A DNA stretch of 64,000 nucleotides from Xylocopilactobacillus apis (lineage in GTDB: Bacteria; Bacillota; Bacilli; Lactobacillales; Lactobacillaceae), in NCBI RefSeq assembly GCF_033095965.1, contig NZ_AP026801.1:744001-808000 (forward strand). The letters are read 5' to 3'. The stretch's first letter is position 1; every line of letters starts with the position of its first letter. The position numbers and the translations under genes were made by a program. The notes under the pieces were generated by a model. That model saw only the letters and a list, made by a program, of their open reading frames with translations. It searched no databases and had not been told where the DNA came from. Below, piece by piece: positions 1 to 10,178 of this stretch.

Positions 1-68
1 TGATCGTTCTGTCGGTTATTGCTTTAATTTTAAATTTTTTAAAATTGGATAAAAAAATAAGTAAATAA
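1..68 (+). CDS. C-terminal end of an unknown membrane protein (partial)
   Basis: An open frame enters from the left edge and stops at TAA 66-68. The 21 visible residues are hydrophobic and then end in a basic tail (LKLDKKISK), as at the cytoplasmic end of a transporter or other membrane protein. A terminator follows directly. Too little is visible to name the family. Confidence 0.4.
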   Translation, partial: IVLSVIALILNFLKLDKKISK

Positions 69-102
69 AAAAACCCGTTGGCAAACGACCAGCGGTTTTT
101 TT
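67..102. terminator. Bidirectional rho-independent terminator
   Basis: Inverted repeat with A-rich left arm and T-rich right arm (AAAAAACC...GGTTTTTTT) around a GTTGG/CCAGC core. It separates the plus-strand gene at the left edge from the minus-strand pepD, so it probably serves both. Confidence 0.75.
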
Positions 103-112
103 AATGCTTAAA

Positions 113-1543
113 TTAAAGATTTTTATCCATATTAAAAGTGAGACGGGAAACAGTAATTCCTTTAGTGTAAAGTTCACCCATAAATTTACGGGTAGTATCT
201 TCAATTTCACTAACAGTCTTTTGATTTTCTTTAGTTAGATAATCTGTGAGGTCTTCACCTTTTAAGTTGCTATTAAGTGCATCATTGGTTATTTCAGCAA
301 CTCTAGCTCTTAAGGTTCGGCGAGCTTCTGTTAAGTAATCACGATCCATTTGAATAAAGTTTTTGTAATCAGATTCAACTAAAACTGAAAGTGATTTGTA
401 AAGCCAATATGCATCCTGATCGCAATAGTCTAATTTAGTATCGTTATATGAAGGAGCAGTATCATTCATATTAGTAAAGAATGGAACAAATGGGGTAAAT
501 GTAGGATAACCAAGACATAACCACATTACGGCAGCAACTTCTTCAGGAACATCATTTCTAATTTGTAAGACGTGAGCGTTTTGAGTTCTGTTTAAACCAA
601 TTGGACGATAGAGATACTTTCTAGGATCGTCACCTTTACTTAATGGATCAAAAGGCGTCTCATTGTAGTGTGATCCCAAAACATATTCGATATCATCGGG
701 TGAAATCTTTTTAGAGGTCCGACAAATAAATGGAAGTTCTGAGCTTTCTGGATCTTGTTCAATTTCAGGATTGAAATATCTTTGACCGTACCAAACACGA
801 GGTGTGTTATAATGGCGGTCTTTTTCGTTAGATGTGCCAAAAATGTGACGGTAATTAAAGCCCTCTTGATCAGTATTTAAGTGATGCTTCTCAACAAATT
901 CTTGAATACCTTCTGACCACATAAAGTTATCAGAGTCATTGAAATCAACTTGTTGAATTGAAACCTGATTAGCGCAAATTGCATATGCGTCGTCAGGAAT
1001 TCTTTGAGCAACCCAATGATGACCACTGGAAATTTCCATGTACCAGACTTCGTCTTTATCACTAAAAAGAACTGAATTTCCAGCCGGAGATCCGTATTGT
1101 TTGATTAAGTTTCCAAGGTATTTAACTGCTCCACGTGCGGAATCAACATACGGCAAAGTCATATTTACAATACAATCTTCGTCTAGTCCATCTTTAACCA
1201 ATGGATCAAAAGCGAGAACCCGTTCGTTGCCATAAGTGCTTTCAGTAGCGCTCATTGCAACGTTTTTTTCATTGATTCCACTTTCTTCGTAGTAACCTAA
1301 TTTTTTGTAATCAACATTTGGAACTGCCGGGTAGCGATAGCTATTTTCAGGCAGTTCAGCGGAAAAACCATTCAGCCATGATTTTAATACCCGTCCAGGT
1401 TCGTTATGAACTGCCGGATGTTGAATAAATTTATGTGGTGCAACAGCATGAAATGTATCGTCATTACGAGCTATCATTGTTGATCCATCAATCGAGGCTT
1501 TTTTTCCCACTAAGATTGAAGTACAACTAGAACCAATTTTCAT
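113..1543 (-). CDS. pepD: C69 family dipeptidase (PepD-like)
   Basis: 476 aa, normal length for family C69. These Ntn-hydrolases cleave dipeptides in the cytoplasm, with an N-terminal Cys exposed by autoprocessing as nucleophile. The sequence begins MKIGSSCTSILVGKKAS, so Cys7 is the expected nucleophile, followed by the family pattern DGSTMIARNDD. The rest (ADRxxxxW-poor, with VWYMEISSGHHW and a C-terminal helical tail) fits dipeptidase A enzymes of lactobacilli. No signal peptide is visible. It is monocistronic between terminators. The ATG at 1543 has a purine-rich RBS (AGAAAGAAGG) upstream. The dipeptide preference cannot be read from sequence. Confidence 0.93.
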   Translation of the reverse strand: MKIGSSCTSILVGKKASIDGSTMIARNDDTFHAVAPHKFIQHPAVHNEPGRVLKSWLNGFSAELPENSYRYPAVPNVDYKKLGYYEESGINEKNVAMSATESTYGNERVLAFDPLVKDGLDEDCIVNMTLPYVDSARGAVKYLGNLIKQYGSPAGNSVLFSDKDEVWYMEISSGHHWVAQRIPDDAYAICANQVSIQQVDFNDSDNFMWSEGIQEFVEKHHLNTDQEGFNYRHIFGTSNEKDRHYNTPRVWYGQRYFNPEIEQDPESSELPFICRTSKKISPDDIEYVLGSHYNETPFDPLSKGDDPRKYLYRPIGLNRTQNAHVLQIRNDVPEEVAAVMWLCLGYPTFTPFVPFFTNMNDTAPSYNDTKLDYCDQDAYWLYKSLSVLVESDYKNFIQMDRDYLTEARRTLRARVAEITNDALNSNLKGEDLTDYLTKENQKTVSEIEDTTRKFMGELYTKGITVSRLTFNMDKNL

Positions 1544-1673
1544 TTATAATCCTTCTTTCTTTCAATACAATTTATTTTACCGTAACTACTAAAAGTTTTG
1601 ATTAGAAAATATTAAAAATTTAAATAAATTTATTTTAAAATCAATACAAAATACGGATTTTATTAAATTATTA

Positions 1674-1715
1674 CAGAAAAAATACCCTGGAAATTATTTT
1701 TTCTTTCGGGTATTT
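1674..1715 (-). terminator. Terminator of the telA-like operon
   Basis: On the minus strand AAATACCC (1715-1708) pairs with GGGTATTT (1687-1680), followed by a T tract. It lies between the telA-like stop and pepD. Confidence 0.8.
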
Positions 1716-1729
1716 AGAATCAATTATTT

Positions 1730-2932
1730 TTATTCAAAATTATTTTTTTCTTTAGTTACGTAGTTTAATAGCTGATCTTTTAATTGTTTGTCCATATCAT
1801 TAAGCTGTCTGGATGCTTCTTCACGTCGCTTACGGCCTTCAGCTTGAATTTGTAAAGTTTCATTTAAGGTTTCAATTAAATTATTCTGAGTTTGAGTTAA
1901 TGTCTCGATATCAATTACGCCTCGTTGATTTTCTTTTTCAGCTTCAATAGAAGATCCCTTAATCATTTCACTATTTTTCTTCAAAAGATCATTAGTGGTT
2001 TCAGTAACTTTTCGTTGAAGTTCTAACGCATTTCTTTGACTTAATGCATTAATCAAAAGGGCAGTCTGATTTTTCCAGAGAGGAATTGCGGTATTAATTG
2101 ATGTTTGAATTTTATCAATTAGTTCTTCGTTCGTGCGCTGCATTTGACGAATTTGCGGTGCTTGTTGTAGTGTCATTTCTCTTACTAGTGAAAGATCGTA
2201 CACTCTTTTATCCAAACGCTCTCTAAATTGTCGCACATCATTGATTTCCTCAATTTCTAAATCGTTCATTTCACCGTTCTTTTGTTTGTTGCCAAGGTCA
2301 TCAATTTGCTGGTCAAGTTTTTGAATTTTCATTTGTCCAGCCGCAATAAAAATATTTAATGCCTCGTAATAATTTTTGTTCTCTTCGTACATGTCGTCAA
2401 GCACGCGATTATCCCGCATCAATATGTTTCGTTGGCGATTAAGTTTTTGGGATATAACATCGATTTGAGTTGTGACTTTTTGATAACGGGCTTTGACTTC
2501 GAACATCGATTGTTTAACTTGACCAAACATTCGCTGAATAAAAGAAGGCTTATTATTCTCAAGATCTTTTGGATCGGCTTGTTTAATATCGTATAAAAGA
2601 TCCGATAAAGTTTGACCTATTGGTCCCGTATCCTGATTTTGAACGTGGTCGAGGACTTTATCAGAAAATGCACTAATTTTTCTTTGAGCATCATTACCAA
2701 AATTTAAAACAGATTCGCGTTTTGTTTCATCAATCTGTTCGGCTAACTTTTGAGCACTTTCTCGATCAGTACTGTTTAAATGATCTACAACATCCTCGGC
2801 GATCGGTTTGATTGTTTGTTCCGAAGTAGTGGATGGAGGCTTAGGGGTTGAAAAAGCATTGTTAACTAGATCATTAACAATTGATTTTTCTTGGTTTGTT
2901 GTTGGTTGATTTAAATCGTTTTTATTATCCAT
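1730..2932 (-). CDS. TelA-like toxic anion resistance family protein
   Basis: 400 aa, soluble, very rich in charged coiled-coil helix. It matches the TelA/KlaA (DUF TelA) family: a variable low-complexity N-terminus (residues 1-60, Asn/Thr/Pro rich), then the core with PSFIQRMFGQVKQ near residue 128 and TALLINALSQRNALELQRKV near residue 290. TelA proteins are linked to tellurite, nisin and cell-envelope stress resistance, but the mechanism is not settled. It follows the XpaC-like gene by 5 bp, the usual lactobacillal pair, so the two probably act together at the membrane. Confidence 0.88.
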   Translation of the reverse strand: MDNKNDLNQPTTNQEKSIVNDLVNNAFSTPKPPSTTSEQTIKPIAEDVVDHLNSTDRESAQKLAEQIDETKRESVLNFGNDAQRKISAFSDKVLDHVQNQDTGPIGQTLSDLLYDIKQADPKDLENNKPSFIQRMFGQVKQSMFEVKARYQKVTTQIDVISQKLNRQRNILMRDNRVLDDMYEENKNYYEALNIFIAAGQMKIQKLDQQIDDLGNKQKNGEMNDLEIEEINDVRQFRERLDKRVYDLSLVREMTLQQAPQIRQMQRTNEELIDKIQTSINTAIPLWKNQTALLINALSQRNALELQRKVTETTNDLLKKNSEMIKGSSIEAEKENQRGVIDIETLTQTQNNLIETLNETLQIQAEGRKRREEASRQLNDMDKQLKDQLLNYVTKEKNNFE

Positions 2933-2937
2933 ATTAA

Positions 2938-3555
2938 TTATTCCTGAAAATTATCTGCTGCATCATGTAAAGTTTGAAGATCATCTGAAATAAATTTATG
3001 ATATTCTTCATTAATTTTATGATAAGCCTTTTCGATTGCTTCTTTACTAAGATTTAAAACTTTCTCGGTATCTTGATCTTTATATAAGTAGGAGTCAATT
3101 TCACTATACTTTTGATAAATTGTCGTAAGACTAGGCAATTCTTTAAATAGAAAATTGCTGGCAGCATCAATTCGATTAGGTTTAGCTACAATTGCTTTAA
3201 AAAAGCCATGCAATAAATGTTCTAAATTAAGTTCTTTATTAATACTTTTTAAAGTTTTGTTTTTTGAACTTATTGATTCGATTTGATTAATCTGTTTTAG
3301 AGCCGTCGCCATCATTTCACGAAAATAATCAATATCATGGTCGTTGAGCCCTTCTTTGTGATAGTTTGCAAGAACTTTTTTATTGATGTTTTTGCCTTTA
3401 TTACGTTGTTCTTTACACTTGCTTTTGGTGTTAATATAATGGAAGGACTTCCAAATAATAGATCCAATGGCTGAGATTAAGAAAATAAATATTATAATTC
3501 CTATTATGTGATGAAAATATCCCGCCATCGCGAAGGGTGTATCAATATAATCCAT
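2938..3555 (-). CDS. XpaC-like membrane protein (5-bromo-4-chloroindolyl phosphate hydrolysis family)
   Basis: 205 aa. One N-terminal membrane segment (about residues 13-33, IIGIIIFIFLISAIG) is followed by a cytoplasmic helical domain. Position and architecture match XpaC-family proteins, which pair with TelA proteins in Firmicutes. The name comes from a historical phosphatase assay; no phosphatase motif is visible. First gene of the xpaC-telA operon, with a GGAAAATGG start context. The region upstream is shared with a divergent plus-strand operon. Confidence 0.8.
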   Translation of the reverse strand: MDYIDTPFAMAGYFHHIIGIIIFIFLISAIGSIIWKSFHYINTKSKCKEQRNKGKNINKKVLANYHKEGLNDHDIDYFREMMATALKQINQIESISSKNKTLKSINKELNLEHLLHGFFKAIVAKPNRIDAASNFLFKELPSLTTIYQKYSEIDSYLYKDQDTEKVLNLSKEAIEKAYHKINEEYHKFISDDLQTLHDAADNFQE

Positions 3556-3608
3556 TTTCCAAGGCCAGCTTTCTTACTTGATTATAAAAATTTTAACACA
3601 AAGGGAAT

Positions 3609-3620
3609 CGAGCGCGCTCG
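3609..3620. promoter_or_regulatory. GC-only perfect palindrome between divergent operons
   Basis: CGAGCGCGCTCG is a perfect 12-bp palindrome in an otherwise AT-rich 74-bp gap between the minus-strand xpaC-telA operon and the plus-strand operon starting at 3630. Its placement suits an operator for a dimeric regulator, but no regulator gene is adjacent. Confidence 0.35.
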
Positions 3621-3629
3621 GTCTAAAGA

Positions 3630-3767
3630 ATGAATCTTTTTAAAAAAAATAAAAGCATTTTTTCAGAAGAAAAAAAATCAAAGATACTTAACAAGAAGTT
3701 AAATTTTATTATTATAACTGAGATTATTCTGCTTATTATAGTTTTTTTAGTACTGTTTTTTGTATAG
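3630..3767 (+). CDS. Small single-pass membrane protein upstream of mtnN
   Basis: A 45-codon ORF (ATG 3630, TAG 3765-3767). The N-terminal half is basic and polar (MNLFKKNKSIFSEEKKSK) and the C-terminal half is one hydrophobic helix ending LLIIVFLVLFFV. It sits 9 bp before mtnN, and the RBS of mtnN (GGAGG, 3768-3772) directly follows its stop. Small proteins of this layout precede mtnN in many lactobacilli; their function is unknown. Its own RBS is weak. Confidence 0.6.
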   Translation: MNLFKKNKSIFSEEKKSKILNKKLNFIIITEIILLIIVFLVLFFV

Positions 3768-3776
3768 GAGGCAAAA

Positions 3777-4484
3777 ATGAAAGATATTTTAATTATTTGT
3801 GCAATGGACGAAGAAATTACAAGGTTTACTGAAATGTTTTATTTTGAAGACAAACAAATTTCTGAGAACTTTCATTATTATGAAGGTGAAAAAGGAAATT
3901 TACGTTTAAGATTGGCTAAATCAGGCATTGGTAAAGTTCAAGTTGCAATGACTACAAGTTACTTAATTAGTCAGCGACAACCTGATCTGGTAATTAATAC
4001 CGGATCTGCTGGAGCAATTGATCCAAATGTCAGACAGCGTGATTGTATCATCGCCGATGGAGCTTTTTATCATGATGTTGACATGACAGCATTTGGATAT
4101 GAATTAGGACAATTATCAGGTCATGATTTGATCTTTAAAACCGAACCTTCTTTAACTGATCAGCTCATGGAAATTGATCAGAAGTTATACGGAGCTCATG
4201 CAAAAAGAGGCTTAATTGCAACTGGAGATTCTTTTGTGAGCAGTAATGAATTAAAAAATAAAATCTTTACTGAATTCCCTAAACCATTGTGTGCAGAAAT
4301 GGAAGGAGCAGCCATTGGTCAAGTTTGCAGTGAATTTGGAGTTGAGTTCGGCGAAATTCGCAGTATTAGCGATGACAACCCTGATGAATCAGCTAACCAA
4401 TTTGATGAAACCATTGATGATGCAGGCTTAATGGCTGCCGAAGTTGCAATTGAATACATAAATCAGCTATCAGACAAGAACTAA
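3777..4484 (+). CDS. mtnN: 5'-methylthioadenosine/S-adenosylhomocysteine nucleosidase
   Basis: 235 aa. Hydrolyses MTA and SAH to adenine plus the thioribose or ribosyl-homocysteine, clearing by-products of SAM-dependent reactions and feeding methionine and AI-2 routes. Family signatures are present: ICAMDEEI at the N-terminus (catalytic Glu near 12-13), INTGSAGA near 75, CAEMEGAAIGQV near 172 (substrate-binding Met-Glu) and RSISDD near 195 (catalytic Asp). Strong RBS GGAGG. It heads a run with nifS and mnmA, 9 bp before nifS. Confidence 0.95.
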   Translation: MKDILIICAMDEEITRFTEMFYFEDKQISENFHYYEGEKGNLRLRLAKSGIGKVQVAMTTSYLISQRQPDLVINTGSAGAIDPNVRQRDCIIADGAFYHDVDMTAFGYELGQLSGHDLIFKTEPSLTDQLMEIDQKLYGAHAKRGLIATGDSFVSSNELKNKIFTEFPKPLCAEMEGAAIGQVCSEFGVEFGEIRSISDDNPDESANQFDETIDDAGLMAAEVAIEYINQLSDKN

Positions 4485-4493
4485 GGAAAAAAA

Positions 4494-5648
4494 TTGAATA
4501 GATATTATTTTGACCATGCGGCGACCACGCCGGTTGCTCCAGAAGTCATTAAAGTAATTACTGATAGTTTAACTAATGACTTCGGTAATGTTTCAAGTAC
4601 CCATTTTTTTGGTCAACGCGAAAAACTAAAGCTGCGTAATGCTCGTAAAGTAATGGCTGATGAGATCCATGCAGATTTAAATGAAATATATTTTACAAGC
4701 GGGGCAACTGAAAGCAATAATACGGTGATCAGACAAGTTGCTTTAAAAAGAGCAAATGAGGGACGCCATCTAATCACAACTTCTGTTGAGCATCCTTCAG
4801 TTTTAAATGTGATGAAGTATTTATCAGAGCATGGTTATGAAGTAACTTTTTTGCCAGTAAATGATACGGGAGCAATCAATTTAAATGATCTGAAAAATGC
4901 TTTAAGACCAGACACGATCTTAGTATCAATTATGGCAGCAAATAACGAAACGGGCAGCTTGATGCCGATAAAAGAGATCGGAAAGACGTTGAAAGACCAC
5001 ACTGCTTGGTTTCATGTTGATGCCACGCAGGCACTTGGAATCGAAGCAATTGATGTCAAAGAACTTAACATTGATTTTTTGAGTGTTTCTGCCCATAAAA
5101 TTTATGGTCCAAAAGGGATCGGCTTTTTATATAAAAATCAAAAGTTGGTAATTCCTCCTTTATTGTTAGGCGGAGAGCAAGAGAACAAATTTCGAGCTGG
5201 AACGACAAATTTACCATTAATCATGGGATTTGAAGCAGCAATGAAGTTATGCACTCCAAAAAATGAACAAGAATGGGCTATAATATATAGGGAATATAAA
5301 CAAATTATTATTGATGAATTAAAAAATAGTGGGATTGAATTTGAAATAAATGGTGATTTAGATCATTCATTACCCCAAACTATTAACCTCTGGTTAAAAG
5401 ATATTCCTTCGCAAGTATTAATACCCAGATTAGATTTAGATGGATTTGCCGTTTCAGCAGGTTCTGCCTGCACTGCGGGAAGTGCTGAAGATTCACATGT
5501 GTTACTGGCAATGTATCCAGATAATTTAAAGAGAGTTCGTGAGTCAATCAGAATTAGCTTTGGTCGTGACAACAACAAAAATGATGTCGTGAAATTGGCT
5601 GAAGAGCTTGTCAAGCAGGTTACTCATCTAAAACAGAAAGGTCAGTAG
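4494..5648 (+). CDS. Cysteine desulfurase (IscS/NifS type) for tRNA thiolation
   Basis: 384 aa PLP enzyme of aminotransferase class V. It removes sulfur from cysteine as a persulfide. Motifs: YFDHAATTP at the N-terminus, ATESNN near 67, HVDATQALG near 176, SAHKIYGPKG with the PLP lysine near 203, and SAGSACTAGS with the persulfide Cys near 326. TTG start at 4494 with AAGGAAAA before it. It lies two genes before mnmA, so its main acceptor is probably MnmA. This is one of three cysteine desulfurases in the window. Confidence 0.93.
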   Translation: MNRYYFDHAATTPVAPEVIKVITDSLTNDFGNVSSTHFFGQREKLKLRNARKVMADEIHADLNEIYFTSGATESNNTVIRQVALKRANEGRHLITTSVEHPSVLNVMKYLSEHGYEVTFLPVNDTGAINLNDLKNALRPDTILVSIMAANNETGSLMPIKEIGKTLKDHTAWFHVDATQALGIEAIDVKELNIDFLSVSAHKIYGPKGIGFLYKNQKLVIPPLLLGGEQENKFRAGTTNLPLIMGFEAAMKLCTPKNEQEWAIIYREYKQIIIDELKNSGIEFEINGDLDHSLPQTINLWLKDIPSQVLIPRLDLDGFAVSAGSACTAGSAEDSHVLLAMYPDNLKRVRESIRISFGRDNNKNDVVKLAEELVKQVTHLKQKGQ

Positions 5649-5652
5649 AAGA

Positions 5653-7096
<1,444 letters not shown>

Positions 7097-7099
7097 TAG

Positions 7100-7753
7100 A
7101 TGATTGAATTGTACTTAGTGCGTCATGGGAAAACTGAATGGAATGATGAACATCGACTCCAAGGTGCTTGGGGTGATTCTCCGCTTTTAAAAGAGGATTT
7201 ACATCGAGTTAAAGCTTTGGCTGAGCGGCTTGAAGGAATTGAGTTTGCCGAAATTTATTCTTCGCCTTTAAAAAGAGCTTTTGAAACGGCTCAACTTTTA
7301 GCAAAAGCGATGAATTATGAGAAACCAATTAGAATTGCTGAAGCACTAAGAGAATTTGATTTTGGAGTGATGGAAGGCAAAAGGGATGAGGATCTTCCCG
7401 AAAAGTATCAGGCAGAAGTTTCATATTTTTTTAAAGAGCCTGAAAAATATAATGGGGAAAAGCTGCATGGAGAAAGTTACCAGCAGGCAGCACTTCGAAC
7501 CAAAAATTTTATAATCAGCCTTTTAAAAACTTATTCCGATCAATCCAAAATTATATTGGTAAGTCATGGTGGAATTTTAAATATTCTCATTAACGCTCTT
7601 TTACAAATACCGCTTAAGGATTATCGAAAGCACGGGGGAATTACAAATGCTTCATTGACGAGAGTTAATGTTAACGATGATCATTCTGCGCAATTAATTG
7701 ATTTTAATAATACAGATCACCTTAATTATTTGGATTCAACAGATACAATTTAA
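7100..7753 (+). CDS. Histidine phosphatase family protein (phosphoglycerate mutase-like)
   Basis: 217 aa. Begins LYLVRHGKTEWN with the RHG catalytic motif (phospho-His near residue 9). SSPLKRAFETA near 54 and VSHGGIL near 154 supply the second Arg and His. The length fits cofactor-dependent phosphatases such as GpmB/PhoE rather than true glycolytic dPGM, which is longer. It starts 3 bp after mnmA and ends just before recD2. Substrate unknown. Confidence 0.85.
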   Translation: MIELYLVRHGKTEWNDEHRLQGAWGDSPLLKEDLHRVKALAERLEGIEFAEIYSSPLKRAFETAQLLAKAMNYEKPIRIAEALREFDFGVMEGKRDEDLPEKYQAEVSYFFKEPEKYNGEKLHGESYQQAALRTKNFIISLLKTYSDQSKIILVSHGGILNILINALLQIPLKDYRKHGGITNASLTRVNVNDDHSAQLIDFNNTDHLNYLDSTDTI

Positions 7754-7754
7754 T

Positions 7755-10134
7755 ATGGAAGAAAATAACGATAAGTACGTAGTCGGAAAAGTAAAGAAAA
7801 TTATTTTCCGAAATTTAAAAGATCAGTTTTTTATAATCTCAGTAGATATTACTGAGATTTCTTTTGATTTTTCGACAGATGATATTACAATTACGGGAAC
7901 TCTTCCGGGATTAGCCGAAGGCTTAACTTATAAATTTTACGGTGAATTAACAACTCACCCAAAGTATGGTCGTCAATTTAAAGCAAAGACTTTTGAACCA
8001 GCTTCTGAACCCGATGATCCCAAAGCAGTTGTTAAATTTTTGGTGTCGAGAGAGTTACCAGGCATTGGGGAAAAAACAGCTCAAAAAATTGTTGATAAAT
8101 TAGGCGTCAATGCAGTTGATGAGATTATCAATGATCCGAACAGTTTAAATGGATTTAAGATTAATCCTGAGCGAAGAAAAGAAATCAGAAATAAACTAAC
8201 TGAAGATGTCGAATTGAATCAGGTTCTGTTAGCGTTTAGTCGTTTTCATATTTCCCAGTCAGCAGCAATTGATGCTTACAACATTTACGGTTTAGATGCC
8301 ATAAACATCTTAAATGATAATCCATATTATTTTTTAGGCCGGGTAGCGAGACTTTCATTTAGTCAGATTGATCAATCTTGTAAGTTAACTCAAATAAGTG
8401 TTAGTGAAGAAGAACGAATCAGCGGTGCTTTGAAATGGGTGGCTAGCGAGATGATCCTTCGTTCTGGCAGCACCCTAATTGAAAAAGAAAGAGTCTTACG
8501 GAATACTGCGTGGGTTTTGGGCGAAAATAGCGGAGCGATTGTTGATGAAGAATTAATTGAAAAATGTTTGAATGATAACGATGAAGAATATTTCTTCTTT
8601 CAGGGTGAAAGTGTCACAACTCTAGATTATGCAACCTATGAAAAAGAAATTAGTTCCAATTTAATTAAATTAAATCATCAGATTGAATCTGATGAAGATC
8701 AACTCTCACAAGAGATTCAAAATTTTGAAAAAAAGGCTGATTTAAAATTAGATCCTTTTCAAAAATCAGCTGTAAAAGCAGCGTTTCAAGATAATGTTAG
8801 TATCATTACGGGGGACCAGGAACAGGAAAGACGACCATCGTTCAGGCCATTATTGAGATTTTTGCCAATATTCATAAATTAGATCTAAAAGAGCAAGAAC
8901 ATGAAGAGGATTCGGGAATTCTTCTATCCGCACCTACTGGTAAAGCTGCGAAAGCTTTAAGTGATAAGACTAATTTTCCGGCTGCTACAATTCATCGATT
9001 ATTAAAAGTTCGAGATATCGAAGACCGAAATTCAGAAACTGATCTTATTAGCCCAGATTTACTAATTATTGATGAAATGTCACTAGTGGACACGGGTTTA
9101 TTTGCGCAACTGATTAGATCGTTAAAAACTGAACCAACGATTGTAATGTTAGGAGATGTCGATCAGCTTCCTTCTGTCGGTCCGGGGCAAGTATTCAAGG
9201 ATTTAATTAATAGCGATGTTTTAGCAGTTACTACTTTGCAGCATAACTTTCGCCAAGATTCAGGTGGAAATATTATTAATTTTGCCAGTCTTGTAAATTC
9301 TGGAGAAATTTATGACAGCATGGAAGATGATTATGAAGATTTAAAAATGATTTCAGCTAGTGGAGATGAAATTGTTCCTGCAATCGAAAAAATTGTCAAA
9401 GAAGAAATTAAAGAAGGAACCCCAATTACTGAACTACAGATTTTGGCTCCCATGTATAAGGGGAAGGGGGTATTTTTGAAATTAATGATTCAATTAGGCA
9501 GCTGGTAAATCCCCAAAAAAGCAAAATTAATGGTTTTGCGGTGGGTGATAAGGTGATTCAACTTGAAAATGATCCTGAAAAAGACATATATAATGGTGAA
9601 ATTGGAATTGTAAAGAGTGTCGCTAGAGTTCGTGGGCGCGTGGAAACGAGAGTTCTTTTTGATAACGATCATGAAATTGTTTATGAACCGGATGATTTAA
9701 ACCAATTGACGCTTGCTTATGCAATTTCAATTCATAAAGCTCAAGGCAGTGAGTTCAAAACCGTAATTGTGACAATGAACGGCCGATTTGATACGATGCT
9801 GCGTCGTAATTTACTTTATACGGCAGTTACAAGAGCACGAGAACATCTTTATTTAGTAGGAGATCTAGCTACTTTTATTAGAGCAGCCGGATTACCGTCA
9901 ATTATTCGAACGACTGGTTTAGTTCAAAGATTAGACCAAAAATTTGAAGAAGATCAGGATATTCCTTCTATAAGTAAAGAAATGCAAAAAGTTATTCCGG
10001 TTAAAAGTGAACTAATTGAAAAAAAAGAACCGCAGATAAATAATCAGCCAAAGACATATACTCTAACGCCTGAAAATTATCAAAATATTGATCCAATGAT
10101 TGGAATGTCAGATATTTCCCCAACTGATTTCTAA
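7755..10134 (+). pseudogene. recD2: RecD2 (SF1B 5'-3' DNA helicase), frame broken twice
   Basis: RecD2 helicases act in DNA damage and replication stress in Firmicutes lacking RecBC. The true start is ATG 7755, since the longer open frame from 7698 overlaps the preceding gene. Visible in order: N-terminal OB-like domain, helix-hairpin-helix region (PGIGEKTAQKI), Walker A, Walker B (LLIIDEMSL), and C-terminal helicase domain (SIHKAQGSEF, YTAVTRARE). The frame breaks at the G5 tract 8810-8814: one extra G restores GGPGTGKT. It breaks again at G5 9466-9470: one extra G restores KGGIFEIND and runs to 10134. The repaired product is about 794 aa, a normal length, and all motifs are intact. This favours sequencing error or very recent mutation over old decay. 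Confidence 0.9.
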
Positions 10135-10140
10135 AACAAA

Positions 10141-10178
10141 ACAAAAAAGGTAAAATTTTTAAATTTTACCTTTTTTGT
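10141..10178. terminator. Bidirectional terminator between recD2 and rnjA
   Basis: Perfect 18-bp inverted repeat (ACAAAAAAGGTAAAATTT and its complement) with a 2-nt loop. A-rich and T-rich flanks make it work in both directions for the convergent genes. Confidence 0.88.

Noticed and set aside
8810-9470. Programmed frameshifting in recD2
   Set aside because: No slippery heptamer or downstream hairpin of the usual kind, two events would be needed, and the same G-tract defect occurs in tdk and mreC.
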